Positions 1-16,535 are shown, counted from the stretch's first letter. The stretch: 64,000 bases of DNA from Deinococcus malanensis (GCF_014647655.1 NZ_BMPP01000007.1:155305-219304), one strand, 5' to 3'. Notes: a model not told the origin generated them from the letters alone. Translations and numbers: made by a program.

Positions 1-612
1 TAAAGAGCGCGAAGCCCAGCGACTGGAACAGGATCATCCAGCCGTTGGCGCCCTGCCACAGGACGATGTCGGTAAAGCGGGTGCTGCCCACCAGCATCAG
101 CAGGCCCAGGATGCTCAGGCCCATGCCCAGCTCGTAGCTGATCATCTGGGCGCTGCTTCGCAGGCCGCCCAGCATGGGGTACTTGCTGCCCGAGGCCCAG
201 CCACCCAGAAAAATGCCGTACACTCCCATGCTGGTCAGCGCCAGCAGGGCCAGCACTCCGGCGTCCAGGTTGTAGACCCAGGGGTTTTCCCCGAACAGGC
301 TGCCGGCCGGCCCGGCGGGAATGCCACCGAACGCGGTCAGCGCCATGCCGATGGCGATAATCGGCGCCAGGGTGTAGACCAGCTTGTCGGCCATCGTGAC
401 CTGCAGGTCTTCCTTGAAAATGCTCTTGATGGCGTCGGCTGCCGGCTGCAGCAGGCCCATCGGGCCCACCCGGTTGGGGCCGACCCGGATCTGAAAGCGG
501 CCCAGCAGCTTGCGCTCCACCAGGGTCATGTATGCGAAGGTGGTGAGCAGCGCCAGGATGACCGCCACCGCCTTGACCACGGTAATCAGCAGGGTCAGAA
601 GCCAGTCGGGCA

Positions 613-613
<1 letters not shown>
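1..613 (-). CDS. nuoH: NADH-quinone oxidoreductase subunit H (partial, runs off window)
   Basis: NuoH is the membrane subunit that helps form the quinone-binding chamber of complex I. About 204 N-terminal residues are visible; the rest lies before base 1. The translation has a first transmembrane helix, then the conserved stretch [19 protein letters not shown] near residue 33 and the following [10 protein letters not shown] loop, which are family signatures. The ATG overlaps the nuoG stop by one base (TGATG), so translation is probably coupled. It is the last visible gene of a nuoABCDEFGH run; nuoI-N would be expected beyond the edge. Confidence 0.95.
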
Positions 614-4183
<3,570 letters not shown>

Positions 4184-4187
<4 letters not shown>

Positions 4188-4798
4188 GCGCGTCCTCCCG
4201 GCAGTTTGGCGAGGCCGGTGATGCTGGCCCCCACGGCGTCGCCGCTGGCCAGCACCTGACAGCCCTCGGCGTTCACGGTGACCGGCACGGGGTTGTCGGG
4301 CGTCGGGGTCTCGCCGCGCCGCATGCTGGCCAGCAGACGGTCACACTTGGCGCGCGCGACATTCTCGTAGTAGCCCAGATCGTTGACCTGCATCATCGGC
4401 GCGGTGCCGCACGAGCCCAGGCACTCGACCTTCTGCACGCTGAACGCGCCGTCAGGCGTGACCTCGCCGGGCTGCACGTCCAGCTCCGAGACCAGGTGGT
4501 CCCACAGCTCGTCGCTGCCAGCCAGGGCGCACATCAGCGTGGAGCACACCTGCAGGTGATGCCGGCCGGTAGGCACGGTGTGGTAGGTGGAATAGAAGCT
4601 CAGCACCGAGCGCACTTCCGTGGCGGTGGTGCCGCACAGCGCGCCGATCTCGGCCATGCGCGCCTCGCTGATGAAGCCCTCGGCGTTCTGCACTTCGCGC
4701 AGCAGCGGCATCAATGCCGAGCGGCGGCCCTGGGGCGAATCCGGGTAGCGGCGCATGATCTCCGCGACCAGGCTCTGTTTATCTGCGAAATAACTCAA
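4184..4798 (-). CDS. nuoE: NADH-quinone oxidoreductase subunit E
   Basis: NuoE carries the 2Fe-2S cluster N1a next to NuoF. The 204-residue protein has the thioredoxin-like 2Fe-2S ligand pattern: C-x4-C in VCSTLMC and C-x3-C in CLGSC, followed by GTAPMMQVN. The start appears to be a TTG at 4798: a Shine-Dalgarno AGGGAG lies six bases before it and no better ATG is close. It lies 11 bases after the nuoD stop. The C-terminal tail of about 40 residues after the cluster domain is longer than in minimal NuoE proteins. Confidence 0.94.
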
Positions 4799-4809
4799 GT
4801 GACGCTCCC

Positions 4810-6048
4810 TTACCGGTCCACGTCCCCCAGGACAGGGTCGATGGTGGCGAGAATGGTGATCAGATCGGCAAACTGCGCGCCGACACAGGCGTATTCCAGG
4901 GCCTGCAGGTTGACGAAGCTGGGCGCACGGATCTTGACCCGGTACGGCACGCTGCCGCCGTCCGAGACGATGTAATACCCGACCTCGCCACGCGCACCTT
5001 CCACCGGCACGTAGACCTCGCCGGTCGGCGGATGAAAGCCCTCGGTGACCAGCTTGAAGTGGTGGATGACCGCTTCCATGCTGGTTTCCAGCTCCTGGCG
5101 CGGCGGCAGGCTGATCTTACGGTTGGGGTCCTTGATCAAGCCCGGCTTCAGGCGCGCGAGAGCCTGGCGGATGATTTTGATGCTCTCGCGGAACTCCAGC
5201 AGCCGCATGGTGAAGCGGGCCAGCGAGTCACCGTCCGTGCTGCTGATCACGTCGAAGTCGTAGGCCTCATAGCCGCAGTAGGGATGGGCCTTGCGGACAT
5301 CCAGCGGCACCCCGCTGGCGCGAAGGTTCGGGCCGGTCAGGCCAAGATCCAGCGCCACATCGGCGGGAATGACGCCCACGCCGCGGGCACGGTCCACGAA
5401 GATGGGGTTGTTGGCAAACAGGTTGGTGTACTCGTCGACCCCGCGCTCCATCTGATCGAGAAATTGTGCGACATGCCCGGGCCAGTCCTCGGGCACGTCA
5501 CGCGACAGACCGCCGACCCGGAAGTACCCCTGGTTCATGCGGTAGCCGGTGGCCTCCTCGAAGAGGTCCACGCACGACTCCTTCTCGCGGAAGGCGTAGA
5601 AGAAGGGGGTCAGGGCGCCGAGGTCGAGCAGGCCCGTGCCCACGAAGACCAGATGGCTGTGGATGCGGCCCAGTTCGTGCAGAATCACGCGGATCACGCT
5701 GGCACGGTCGGGCACCTGCGCCTGCATCAGTTTTTCCACGCTGAGCACGTAGGCAAGCTCATGCCCGAAACAGTGCAGGTAATCCGTGCGCGGCGCGTAG
5801 GTCACGCCCTGCTGGTAGGTGCGGTGCTCGAAGGTCTTCTCGAAGCCGGTGTGCAGGTAGCCCATGTGGGGCACGACCTTCCGGACGTACTCGCCGTCCA
5901 TGTCCACCACCAGACGCAGCACGCCGTGGGTCGAGGGGTGCTGCGGCCCGACGTTGAGCGACATGACCTCGGTATGCATCAGCGTACCGCCCGAACTGCC
6001 CGTGGTACCGGGGCCAGACTCCTGGGGACGTGTGGGCACGCTCGTCAT
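4810..6048 (-). CDS. nuoD: NADH-quinone oxidoreductase subunit D
   Basis: NuoD is the 49-kDa-type subunit that lines the quinone-reduction site with NuoB. The 412-residue translation carries [14 protein letters not shown], with the histidine pair of the quinone site, and GYEAYDFD and DPVLGDVDR motifs near the C-terminus. A strong AGGAGG lies six bases before the ATG at 6048, and that ATG overlaps the nuoC stop (ATGA). The first about 25 residues are low-complexity and poorly conserved; an internal ATG just before HTEVMSLN is an alternative start. Confidence 0.95.
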   Translation of the reverse strand: MTSVPTRPQESGPGTTGSSGGTLMHTEVMSLNVGPQHPSTHGVLRLVVDMDGEYVRKVVPHMGYLHTGFEKTFEHRTYQQGVTYAPRTDYLHCFGHELAYVLSVEKLMQAQVPDRASVIRVILHELGRIHSHLVFVGTGLLDLGALTPFFYAFREKESCVDLFEEATGYRMNQGYFRVGGLSRDVPEDWPGHVAQFLDQMERGVDEYTNLFANNPIFVDRARGVGVIPADVALDLGLTGPNLRASGVPLDVRKAHPYCGYEAYDFDVISSTDGDSLARFTMRLLEFRESIKIIRQALARLKPGLIKDPNRKISLPPRQELETSMEAVIHHFKLVTEGFHPPTGEVYVPVEGARGEVGYYIVSDGGSVPYRVKIRAPSFVNLQALEYACVGAQFADLITILATIDPVLGDVDR

Positions 6049-6695
6049 TTCGGGCCTCCTGCCGGCATCACCGGCGGCTCTCGGTCGCCGCTCTGACCAC
6101 GGCGGTACTCGCCCCGGTAGCCGGTCAGGCCGCCCTGTTGCCCGTTGAGGCCCGCACGAAACGTCGCCGGGTCCAGAAAGCGCCCCTCGCGGAACAGCGT
6201 GGGCGTCTCTCCGAGCGGAAAGTCCTTGCGCAGCGGGTTGCCTTCGAGGTCGTCAGGCGTCAGCACCTTGCGCAGGTCCGGATGTCCGGTGAACTCCACG
6301 CCCACCAGGTCGTAGACCTCGCGCTCCAGGTAGTTGGCCGAGCGCCATACCGGGTACAGACTGTCCAGCGGCTGCCCGTCGTCCAGCCACACGCGCAGGA
6401 ACACGCGGCGGTGGTCGTGCGGGTGGTAGACGTTGTGCAGCACACAGAAGCGGGCAGGACGGGCCTCGGGGTATTTCAGGTAGTCGACGCCCACGGTGTC
6501 CATCAGCATGAAGCCGCGGTCCTTTAAGGCCTGGGCCACCCGCCGCAGGTCAGCTGCGGGGACAACGGCGGTGGGCTCGGCCGCGTGTTCCTCGGTCAGG
6601 CCCAGTTCGCCCAGCAACGCCGTGACGTCCCTGGTGGAGTCGGTCACGCCTGAACCCGTCACGGTGGTCGCCACAACCGGGGTCAGCGGGTCCAT
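6045..6695 (-). CDS. nuoC: NADH-quinone oxidoreductase subunit C
   Basis: NuoC is the 30-kDa-type connecting subunit of complex I, without cofactors. The 216-residue protein has the family signature [21 protein letters not shown] (given here only by its key part EREVYDLVG) and then [25 protein letters not shown]. The gene overlaps the end of nuoB by 13 bases and the start of nuoD by four. NuoC and NuoD are separate proteins here, unlike the fused form of E. coli. Confidence 0.95.
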   Translation of the reverse strand: MDPLTPVVATTVTGSGVTDSTRDVTALLGELGLTEEHAAEPTAVVPAADLRRVAQALKDRGFMLMDTVGVDYLKYPEARPARFCVLHNVYHPHDHRRVFLRVWLDDGQPLDSLYPVWRSANYLEREVYDLVGVEFTGHPDLRKVLTPDDLEGNPLRKDFPLGETPTLFREGRFLDPATFRAGLNGQQGGLTGYRGEYRRGQSGDREPPVMPAGGPK

Positions 6696-7219
6696 GCGTC
6701 CACCATCGGCAGCTGGTGACCCAGCTGGTCAAATGCCTCGCCACGGACCTTCTTCTGCAGCTGCATCACGGCGTAGATCAGCGCTTCGGGACGCGGCGGG
6801 CAGCCCGGGACGTAGATATCCACCGGCACCACGCTGTCGACGTTCTGCACGATAGCGTAGTTGTTGAACATCCCCCCGCTGCTGGCGCACGCGCCCATGG
6901 CGATGACCCACTTGGGGTCGGGCATCTGGTCATAGACCCGGCGCATCACCGGGGCCATCTTCTTGCTCAGGCGCCCGGCCACGATCATCACGTCAGCCTG
7001 CCGGGGGGAGGCGCGGAACACCTCACTGCCGAAGCGGCTCATGTCGTTGCGGGCGTTGGTGCTGCTCATCATCTCGATGGCGCAGCACGCCAGCCCGAAG
7101 GTCGCAGGCCACAGCGAGTTGCTGCGGCCCCAGGCCACCAGCTTTTCCAGGTTGGAAAACAGGATGCCTTCTGATTCGAGTTCCTGCCAGTCGCGGTCAA
7201 ACAGTTCCTTCAGTGCCAT
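6683..7219 (-). CDS. nuoB: NADH-quinone oxidoreductase subunit B
   Basis: NuoB holds cluster N2, the last iron-sulfur centre before quinone. Visible ligands are the adjacent Cys pair in CCAIEMMSS, the Cys in [11 protein letters not shown] and the Cys in [14 protein letters not shown] place the start at the ATG at 7219 (178 residues), which has GGAGAG eight to nine bases upstream; an open frame extends 21 codons further up but lacks family similarity. The gap to nuoA is about 178 bases, unusually long in an otherwise overlapping operon. Confidence 0.95.
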   Translation of the reverse strand: MALKELFDRDWQELESEGILFSNLEKLVAWGRSNSLWPATFGLACCAIEMMSSTNARNDMSRFGSEVFRASPRQADVMIVAGRLSKKMAPVMRRVYDQMPDPKWVIAMGACASSGGMFNNYAIVQNVDSVVPVDIYVPGCPPRPEALIYAVMQLQKKVRGEAFDQLGHQLPMVDAWTR

Positions 7220-7397
7220 AAGGGTACTCTCCCGGCCCGACCGTCGCGGGGCAGGCCGATGTGGGTAAGAGGCGGCGGGCACGCAGCCCGTGTGAAATGT
7301 GGTGACGGCTCTGCCTTCACGGTGCCCGGCTCAGCGGCAGCGCTTCGGAGGTGGCCCCTCAGCTTTCTTGCCGTAGGCAACATAGGAGTAGTTGCTC

Positions 7398-7757
<360 letters not shown>

Positions 7758-7762
7758 AAGGT

Positions 7763-7768
7763 CTCCCC
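7763..7768 (-). promoter_or_regulatory. Ribosome binding site deciding the nuoA start
   Basis: GGGGAG on the minus strand is five bases before an ATC codon and 23 bases before the first GTG of nuoA. The spacing favours initiation at ATC. Confidence 0.6.
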
Positions 7769-7944
7769 TTTTGCCTCTTGCTCCTTCCTCTTTTCACTTG
7801 CACGTGAAAAACCGCACGAGCGATCAGAAAAAAAGAGAGGAGGCCTACAATCTCAAGCTTCAAAAACGGTTGTCGAACACTCCTGTTCTATCACGGCTGC
7901 GTGCTGCACGGCTGCATTCCGGCCAAGTCGGATGGACAAGAGTC

Positions 7945-7976
7945 CGCGCCTCTGGAAGGTGTGTTCCAGAGGCGCG
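7945..7976. repeat. Perfect 13-bp inverted repeat, possible leader hairpin or terminator
   Basis: The arms 7945-7957 and 7964-7976 are perfectly complementary with a six-base loop (GGTGTG). It sits in the 359-base gene-free stretch 7758-8116 between the histidine kinase end and nuoA, both on the minus strand. No T-run follows on either strand, so it may be a T-less terminator of the kinase gene or a structure in the nuo leader. I see no other gene in this stretch. Confidence 0.6.
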
Positions 7977-8116
7977 TACAGAACAGGGCTGACTATGGAT
8001 TCGGGTACATCCATTACCGCCCCGTCGCTGCTGCACTTTCAGTCGCAACCGTCATCCGGCTTCCTTCTCAAGTTGGAAGACGCAGCCGTTGCGTAACTGT
8101 TTCTCTGGAATCAGAA

Positions 8117-9265
8117 TCACACCAGCAGGTCGGCGGAATCATCTTCATCCGTGTCGCGCGAGAGAGGCAGGGTGAACCTGAAAGTGGCGCCGAGACCACG
8201 CTCAGACTCCACGCCGATGGTCCCGCCATGTTCCTCGACCGCCATCTTGCAGAACGCCAGTCCCATGCCGGTGTCGAAGCGGCCATGCAGCGTCAGACGG
8301 CTTTGCTCAAAGGCCGCGAACAGGTTGGGAATGTCTTCCTCGGGGATGCCCTCGCCGTTGTCCTGCACGACGACGTGCACAGCGTCCTCCAGCATGGACA
8401 CAGAGATACCGATCATGCCCCCGTTGGTGGTGTGTTTCAACGCGTTGCTTATCAGATTGGCCATGATGCGCCGCACGATCTCGGGGTCGGCGTCGGCGGG
8501 GCTCATGTCCTGCTGGACCTCCACCCGGACGTTGCGCTCGCGCAGGCCGCTGCCGATGTCCCCGCGCGCCTGCTCGATCACCTCGGCAAACATGGGGCTG
8601 AACATCAGTTCGCGGCGCAGGTTCATCTTGCCGGCCTGAATCTTGCGGACATCCAGCATGTTGGCCGCCAGATGCAGCAGGTGCTGGGTCTCGTCACGTG
8701 CTATCCGTACCAGATCCCGGGCGTCGTCGGGCACGCGATTATCGTCCTGAACAATTTCCAGCAGGCCCATGACGGCCGCGATGGGATTTTTCAGGTCATG
8801 TACCAGCATGTGGACCAGCTGGTCGCGGACCCGTTCCTCATGCTCCCAGGTGTCCATGCGCCGCTGCAGCTGACCCACCCGCTCAGACGCGATGCGGGCC
8901 TGGCCGACCCGCCTCAGCATGGTCTGCACCTGCAGGCTCAGTGCCTCGACAGGAGAGGCGTCACTGATCAGGGCGTCGGCACCGGCCGCGAGCAGTTCGC
9001 CCAGACCATGGGTACCCACAGCCAGCCACCAGGTGTTGCTCAGTTCCTGACGCTGACGCAGCATGGGCAGCACCTGCGAAAGCGGCACGCCGGGGGTATC
9101 GCTGTACAGCAGCACGACGTCCGGCACGCGCACATGAGCCTCGCGCAGCAGCGTCTCGGCGTCCTGGATAAACAGCACGTCGGTCTGCGCGAGCGTGGAT
9201 GCCAGCTGCACGGCGCGCGGGCGCTCCGCCGTGACGACGAAAACAGTAGGAGCAGGGCTTGTCAT
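8117..9265 (-). CDS. Sensor histidine kinase with degenerate N-terminal receiver-like domain
   Basis: The 382-residue protein has a receiver-like fold (about 1-120), a short coiled linker (120-148), a HisKA domain with the phosphorylated histidine at H156 in VHDLKNP, and a HATPase domain with NLISNALKH (N box), [10 protein letters not shown] (G1) and GMGLAFCK (G2). There is no membrane segment, so it is cytoplasmic. The receiver part lacks the acidic pair near the N-terminus and has Tyr where the phospho-acceptor Asp is expected ([10 protein letters not shown]), so it is probably a signalling or docking module, not a phosphorylated one. No cognate response regulator is next to it. Confidence 0.9.
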   Translation of the reverse strand: MTSPAPTVFVVTAERPRAVQLASTLAQTDVLFIQDAETLLREAHVRVPDVVLLYSDTPGVPLSQVLPMLRQRQELSNTWWLAVGTHGLGELLAAGADALISDASPVEALSLQVQTMLRRVGQARIASERVGQLQRRMDTWEHEERVRDQLVHMLVHDLKNPIAAVMGLLEIVQDDNRVPDDARDLVRIARDETQHLLHLAANMLDVRKIQAGKMNLRRELMFSPMFAEVIEQARGDIGSGLRERNVRVEVQQDMSPADADPEIVRRIMANLISNALKHTTNGGMIGISVSMLEDAVHVVVQDNGEGIPEEDIPNLFAAFEQSRLTLHGRFDTGMGLAFCKMAVEEHGGTIGVESERGLGATFRFTLPLSRDTDEDDSADLLV

Positions 9266-9296
9266 GTGTTGCGCGGAAGTCTAGCGCCTGCAAGGA

Positions 9297-9330
9297 GGGA
9301 CGGAGGCATGCACGTACATGCCTCCGTCCC
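9297..9330 (-). terminator. 14-bp hairpin after the sugar ABC operon
   Basis: Arms 9297-9310 and 9317-9330 pair perfectly around a CACGTA loop, just downstream of the last permease gene on the minus strand. There is no clear T-run; many hairpins in this window are of this kind. Confidence 0.6.
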
Positions 9331-9351
9331 AGGTGGGTGCGCGTCAGAGCT

Positions 9352-10182
9352 TCAGCCTTTGACGCTTCCGGCCAGCAGACCGCGCACGAAGTAGCGGCCC
9401 AGCAGAATGTAGACCAGCAGGGTGGGCAGCGCGGCCAGGATAGCCCCGGCCATCGGCAGGTTCCACGACACGGCCTGTCCTCCCGCCAGCTGCGACAGTG
9501 CGTAGGTCACCGGCTGCGAACTGGTGTTGGTCAGCGTCGCGGCGAACAGGAACTCGTTCCACACCTGCGTGAACTCCCAGATCACGACCACCACGAAGCC
9601 GGGAATGCTGATCGGGAAGATGACCTTGCGGTAGATGGCCCAGAAGCCCGCCCCGTCGATGGTGGCGGCCTCAACCAGGGCGTCGGGCACGTCGGCGTAG
9701 AAGTTCCGGAAGATCAGCGTGGTGATCGGCAGACCGTACACCACGTGCGCCAGGATCAGACCCCAGATGCTGCCGTACAGCCCCAGCGACTTGATGAACT
9801 GGAACAGCGGGATCAGGACCGCCTGATACGGAATGAACATCCCGAACAGCATCAGGGCGAACAGGGTGTTGGCTCCGCGAAATTTCCACTTGGCCAGCGC
9901 GTAGCCGTTGATGCTGCCCATCAGGGCGGCCAGCACGGTCGCCACCACCGCCAGGAACAGGCTGTTGCCCATGTTGCCGCCGATCTTGGCCCAGGCCTCC
10001 TGGAAGCTGGCCCAGTTCAGCGCGGCCGGCCAGTGCCAGGTGGTGGTCAGGCTGATGGCGTCGGGGCTCTTGAGTGCCGTGGCCAGCAGCAGGTAGACCG
10101 GCACCAGGAAGAACAGGGCCGCCAGCAGCAGCAGGACGTATGTCCCCGCCCGGCCCGGCGTGAATTGGGTCGTCGGATTCAT
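9352..10182 (-). CDS. Sugar ABC transporter permease (MalG type), glucose-type importer
   Basis: This is the second membrane subunit of a binding-protein-dependent sugar importer. The 276-residue translation has about six membrane segments and the EAA loop that contacts the ATPase ([20 protein letters not shown]). The ATG at 10182 overlaps the stop of the preceding permease (TGATG), and GAGGAG lies before it. It ends the ROK-binding protein-permease-permease cluster. No ATPase gene is present in the window, so a shared MsmK/MalK-like ATPase elsewhere probably energises it. Confidence 0.93.
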   Translation of the reverse strand: MNPTTQFTPGRAGTYVLLLLAALFFLVPVYLLLATALKSPDAISLTTTWHWPAALNWASFQEAWAKIGGNMGNSLFLAVVATVLAALMGSINGYALAKWKFRGANTLFALMLFGMFIPYQAVLIPLFQFIKSLGLYGSIWGLILAHVVYGLPITTLIFRNFYADVPDALVEAATIDGAGFWAIYRKVIFPISIPGFVVVVIWEFTQVWNEFLFAATLTNTSSQPVTYALSQLAGGQAVSWNLPMAGAILAALPTLLVYILLGRYFVRGLLAGSVKG

Positions 10183-11303
10183 CAGTGGCTCTCCTCGGTG
10201 CGGAAGGCGCTGGCCAGGTACGGCACGATCACGAAGGCGACCAGCAGCAGCAGGATCGTGCCGATGGCGGCGCCCAGCGCGAACTGGTTCTGACGGAAGC
10301 TGGTCAGGTACATGTTCAGGGCCGGAACGCTGGTAAAGGTGTTGTCCGGCCCCGACATGGCGTACACCAGATCGAAGATCTTGAGGCTGATGTGCCCCAG
10401 GATGATCATGGCGCTCAGGGTAATGGGCGCCAGCAGGGGGAAAATCACCCGGCGGTACATCTGGGCGTCGGTGGCGCCGTCCACGCGCGCCGCCTCGCGA
10501 ATCTCCTCGGGAATGCCGCGCAGGCCGGCCAGGTACAGGGCCATGGTGTAGCCGCTCATCTGCCATACGGCCGCGATGATGATGCCGATCAGGGCCAGGT
10601 TGAAGCCGTGCAGCTCAGGGGCCGCCAGCAGCTTCAGATTCGGTCCGACAAACAGTGCCCAGGCCAGCAGCATCAGGGCGCACAGCCCGGCGACCAGCGC
10701 GCGGGGGCGCTGCGCTACCCTCAGCGCCCGCAGGGCGATGACGCCCAGCACCACGGCGACCACCACGGCCGTCATCAGCGGCAGCCTGTTCCAGTCGAAC
10801 TTCCAGATGGCCTCGGTGCTGCTCAGCCAGCTGAAGGTGCCTGGCTGCCCTCCCACTACCGTGGGGATCTGATTAACTCCGCCCTGCGGCTGCAGCATCC
10901 AGCGCCAGATGGTGCCGGTCACGATAAACGACAGGCTCATTGGAAACAGGAAGATGGTGCGCCACAGTCCCTCCCCTTTCGGGTTGCGGTCCAGGATCAT
11001 GGCCAGGCCCAGACCCAGACCCAGGCAGCCCAGAATGAAAAACAGGGTAAAGAAGATGGTGCTGACCAGTTCCTGGCGGAAGCGGCCCTGCAGGAAGCCG
11101 GAAAACAATTCCTGATAGTTGGCCAGTCCCACCCACTGAATCACCGGGTTTGCGGCCAGGGCCTGCGCCGGGTCATTGCCCCAGTCGGTCAGGCTGACAT
11201 ACACCGTACGGCCGATAAAGCCGTACACAAACACGCCCAGCAGAATGACGCTGGGCAGCAGCACCGCGATGGCCCACAGGCGGTCTCTTGTTAAGCCTCT
11301 CAA
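10182..11303 (-). CDS. Sugar ABC transporter permease (MalF type), glucose-type importer
   Basis: This is the first permease of the importer. With the TTG start at 11303 the protein has 373 residues; I chose it because AGGAGG lies seven bases before it, whereas the open frame further upstream (to 11369) has no ribosome binding site. The protein has several membrane helices, including a long periplasmic or membrane insertion (about 130-215), and an EAA loop [20 protein letters not shown]. The Shine-Dalgarno lies inside a hairpin (11308-11342), which may lower its translation compared with the binding protein. Confidence 0.9.
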   Translation of the reverse strand: MRGLTRDRLWAIAVLLPSVILLGVFVYGFIGRTVYVSLTDWGNDPAQALAANPVIQWVGLANYQELFSGFLQGRFRQELVSTIFFTLFFILGCLGLGLGLAMILDRNPKGEGLWRTIFLFPMSLSFIVTGTIWRWMLQPQGGVNQIPTVVGGQPGTFSWLSSTEAIWKFDWNRLPLMTAVVVAVVLGVIALRALRVAQRPRALVAGLCALMLLAWALFVGPNLKLLAAPELHGFNLALIGIIIAAVWQMSGYTMALYLAGLRGIPEEIREAARVDGATDAQMYRRVIFPLLAPITLSAMIILGHISLKIFDLVYAMSGPDNTFTSVPALNMYLTSFRQNQFALGAAIGTILLLLVAFVIVPYLASAFRTEESH

Positions 11304-11307
11304 TCTG

Positions 11308-11342
11308 GCGCCTCCTCTCTTGGCCTTCAAAGAGGAGGGCGC
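11308..11342 (-). promoter_or_regulatory. Intergenic hairpin covering the permease Shine-Dalgarno
   Basis: On the minus strand, the arm 11331-11342 pairs with 11308-11318 with one bulged base. The 3' arm contains the AGGAGG Shine-Dalgarno of the first permease. It lies between the binding-protein and permease genes, where hairpins often protect the upstream message and limit downstream expression. Confidence 0.55.
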
Positions 11343-11404
11343 GGGCCGGCAGTGCGGCGCTGACCGCAAGCTGCCTCCCGTGCCCCTCCCCCAGAAATGG
11401 AGCC

Positions 11405-12640
11405 TTACTTGCCGATGCCGGCCCGTGTGGCGAGCTGCTGCGCGGCGTTGGCGGCGCCTCGGGCGTCGCGACCGGCCACGAACTGATCGATGATGGCCCC
11501 GAACGCGCTCATGAAGCTTTCCGGAGCCACGGCACCGTGCGCCATGCTGCCCACGATCTTGTTGCTCTTCCAGTCAGCCGCCGCACTCTTGCTGTAGGTG
11601 TTGTACTTGCTCAGGTCGCTGTCGATACGCGCGGCAATCGAGCCCTTGAGCGGGTTGAAGGCGTCCTGGCCCTGCTTACTTCCCATCACCTTGAGCCAGT
11701 TCATGGCCTCGGTGCGGTTCTTGGCGCCCTTGGGCAGACCGAAGGAGTCGGCCAGCATCACGAAGACCTTGTTCGTCCCGGGGCTGGGAGCCCAGCCGAA
11801 GTCCTTGCCAGGGGCCAGCTTCTTGGTGGTGGTGTAGTAGCCAGCTGCCCAGTCTCCCATGATGTTGAACGCACTGGTGCCGGCGGCGATGCGGTCACTG
11901 GCCTGCTGCCAGCTGAGGCCCGAGGCGTCCTTGTTGGTGCAGTCCATAACTTTGCCGAAGGTGGTGAAGGCGCCCACCACCTTGGGGTCGGTGAACTTCA
12001 GCTTGCCGGTCCAGAGGTTCTCCCAGCCTTGCGCGCCCAGCGTGCCGATCATGACGTTTTCCCAGAGGTGCTGCTGGGTCCAGTTCTCGCCGACCACCAG
12101 CGGAGCGGTTACGCCCTTGGCCTTGAGTTTGGCACAGGTGGACAGGAACTCGGGCCAGGTCTTGGGCGCGGTTACGCCCCAGGCCTTGAGTTTGGCGGGG
12201 TTGTACCACATTACGTTGCTGCGGTGCACGTTGACGGGCACGCTCCAGATGCCGCCCTTGGCGCTGATCAGTTTGATGAGGTCCTGCGGGAATGCTTTGG
12301 TCCAGCCCTCGCTTTTGAACAGCGGGGTCAGGTCTTCCATGCGGTTGGCCACCACCCAGGTGCCGATCAGTTCCTGGCCGGCGTGCGCCTGGAAGCTGTC
12401 GGGTGGGGTCCCGCCCAACATGCGGGTCTTCAGGACCGCCTTGGCGTTGGTCCCGGCGCCACCAGAAACGGTCGCGTTATCGACCTTCACGGTGCGGTAC
12501 TTCTGCTCGTACAGCTTGATCAGCGCCTGCAGGGCGGGGCCTTCGTCACCGGACCACCAGGAGAAGATCTCGACTTTCCCGGCGGCAGAGGCGCTGCCGG
12601 CAGTGGCGAGGGCAAGGGCGAGCATCAGGGCTTTTTTCAT
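11405..12640 (-). CDS. Glucose/mannose-type sugar ABC transporter substrate-binding protein
   Basis: This is the exported sugar receptor of the importer. The 411-residue protein starts at the ATG at 12640 (GGAGGA eight bases upstream) with a signal peptide of about 19 residues ending SASA. The mature part ([20 protein letters not shown], then [44 protein letters not shown] and [14 protein letters not shown]) closely resembles the Thermus thermophilus glucose-binding protein as I remember it, so glucose, and possibly galactose or mannose, is the likely ligand. It is 25 bases after the ROK regulator gene, in one operon. Confidence 0.9.
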   Translation of the reverse strand: MKKALMLALALATAGSASAAGKVEIFSWWSGDEGPALQALIKLYEQKYRTVKVDNATVSGGAGTNAKAVLKTRMLGGTPPDSFQAHAGQELIGTWVVANRMEDLTPLFKSEGWTKAFPQDLIKLISAKGGIWSVPVNVHRSNVMWYNPAKLKAWGVTAPKTWPEFLSTCAKLKAKGVTAPLVVGENWTQQHLWENVMIGTLGAQGWENLWTGKLKFTDPKVVGAFTTFGKVMDCTNKDASGLSWQQASDRIAAGTSAFNIMGDWAAGYYTTTKKLAPGKDFGWAPSPGTNKVFVMLADSFGLPKGAKNRTEAMNWLKVMGSKQGQDAFNPLKGSIAARIDSDLSKYNTYSKSAAADWKSNKIVGSMAHGAVAPESFMSAFGAIIDQFVAGRDARGAANAAQQLATRAGIGK

Positions 12641-12665
12641 AGTGTTCCTCCAGGGGAGAGTGCGG

Positions 12666-13973
<1,308 letters not shown>

Positions 13974-14048
13974 ACGATCTCCGACAGGGACAACGCTACG
14001 GACGGCTTCACCATGTGGTGAACAGCAGAATTAGCAGAGCTTTTCTCA

Positions 14049-14083
14049 ATCTTGCGCTCACGATATTTTGTTTGTCAAACGAA
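14049..14083 (-). promoter_or_regulatory. Promoter with overlapping palindromic operator for the ROK-sugar ABC operon
   Basis: A consensus -35 box TTGACA (14078-14073, minus strand) is followed 18 bases later by a weak -10, CAAGAT. The palindrome GTTTG-T-CAAAC (14070-14080, with further matching bases on both sides) covers the -35 box, as expected for a repressor site. The start codon of the ROK gene is about 75 bases downstream. Confidence 0.55.
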
Positions 14084-14105
14084 CGAATTAATCAGATTCG
14101 GTTGT

Positions 14106-14133
14106 AAAAAGAGGCCGGGATTGAATCCCGGCC
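14106..14133 (-). terminator. Rho-independent terminator of lysS
   Basis: A nine-pair stem (14113-14121 with 14125-14133, loop TGA) is followed on the minus strand by TCTTTTT. It lies 17 bases after the lysS stop. Confidence 0.85.
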
Positions 14134-14149
14134 CTGTTTTGCTGCGCGT

Positions 14150-15694
<1,545 letters not shown>

Positions 15695-15701
15695 AGCGGC
15701 A

Positions 15702-15707
15702 AGTATA
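15702..15707 (-). promoter_or_regulatory. -10 box of leaderless lysS
   Basis: TATACT on the minus strand, seven bases before the lysS ATG, with no ribosome binding site in between. Confidence 0.6.
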
Positions 15708-15738
15708 GGGCGCAGGGCCTACACGACCGATGCCAGAG

Positions 15739-15775
15739 GGAGATGGACGCCGAGAAGTTCTCAGCGTCCATCTCC
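15739..15775. terminator. Long hairpin between gfh1 and lysS
   Basis: The 12-base arms 15739-15750 and 15764-15775 pair perfectly, and GAG/CTC pairs continue inside. It lies downstream of the Gfh1-like gene and upstream of lysS. No T-run follows on the minus strand, so it is either a T-less terminator or a regulatory stem. Confidence 0.5.
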
Positions 15776-15904
15776 TCTCTGCGCCAAGTCACCCAGGTTG
15801 TGGCTTCCGCCCAGGCAGCCACGGACCTTCGCTTCGCCCCAGCCCCAGCACATCCCGGCCTGCACCCCTTGCCGCCCGCTCAGAGCGCCCAAGGCGCTTC
15901 AGGC

Positions 15905-16393
15905 TCAGTACTCGATGCTCTTGACCTTGTACTTGACCTGCTTACCGCCTTCCAGGTTGACCACGAACGAGTCACCGGTCTTGCGCCCCATCAGTTCCTT
16001 GCCCACCGGGCTGTCCTCGCTGATGCGCGGCAGCGAGCCGCCCAGGACGGCCGCCTCCGGAGCGCTGACGACCTGCACCTTCATGTCCTTCTTGGTGGTC
16101 TCGTTGGACAGCAGCACGATGGCGCCCAGTTCCACCCGGCCATCGTTCTCGTGGTCCTCGATGATGGTCGCGCGGGCCAGGGTATCTTCCAGCTCGTCAA
16201 GCCGCGCCTCGATGGCCATCTTCTCGCGCTTGGCATCTTCCAGGCCGGTGTCTTCGGTATCGGCGCTGGTTTCCATCTGCTCCTGCAGAATGCGGGTGGC
16301 TTCCGCCAGGCGCTGCTGTTCCTGCTCCAGGGTTTTCTGAAGGCGCTCGAAGCCTTCGCGCGTGAGTCTCACCTGTCTGATTGCTTGGGTCAC
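15905..16393 (-). CDS. gfh1: Gfh1-like transcription factor (GreA/GreB homologue, secondary-channel binder)
   Basis: The 162-residue protein has the two-part Gre build: an N-terminal coiled coil (about 10-75) and a C-terminal FKBP-like globular domain (about 85-162). Its coiled-coil tip reads [15 protein letters not shown], which resembles Thermus Gfh1 (SSDDYDDSGLEAAK as I recall) and not the GDLRENAEYHAAK tip of GreA. Gfh1 inhibits RNA polymerase by entering the secondary channel, instead of stimulating cleavage. Acidic tip residues here are D45, E47 and D48. It could still be annotated as greA by automatic tools; the tip argues against that. Confidence 0.85.
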   Translation of the reverse strand: MTQAIRQVRLTREGFERLQKTLEQEQQRLAEATRILQEQMETSADTEDTGLEDAKREKMAIEARLDELEDTLARATIIEDHENDGRVELGAIVLLSNETTKKDMKVQVVSAPEAAVLGGSLPRISEDSPVGKELMGRKTGDSFVVNLEGGKQVKYKVKSIEY

Positions 16394-16535
16394 TGTGAAG
16401 CCTCCAATTCCATGCAGGGCCAGGGGCCTGCGAATGCCACGGGCGGGTCGACTGGCTGTGAATCAGGGCGCATTCTGACATAGGCCCGCCAGGACGGCAA
16501 TGAGCAGGATTGCGTTTGCGGCCGGGCCTGTCCGT

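Noticed and set aside
7210..7397. A 57-codon frame between nuoA and nuoB that ends across the nuoB start
   Set aside because: It has no ribosome binding site, no domain and an unlikely composition; the gap is better left as non-coding leader or spacer.
13974..14048. Idea of a separate small gene between the ROK gene and its promoter
   Set aside because: Only the promoter, leader and Shine-Dalgarno of the ROK gene fit there; no open frame is supported.
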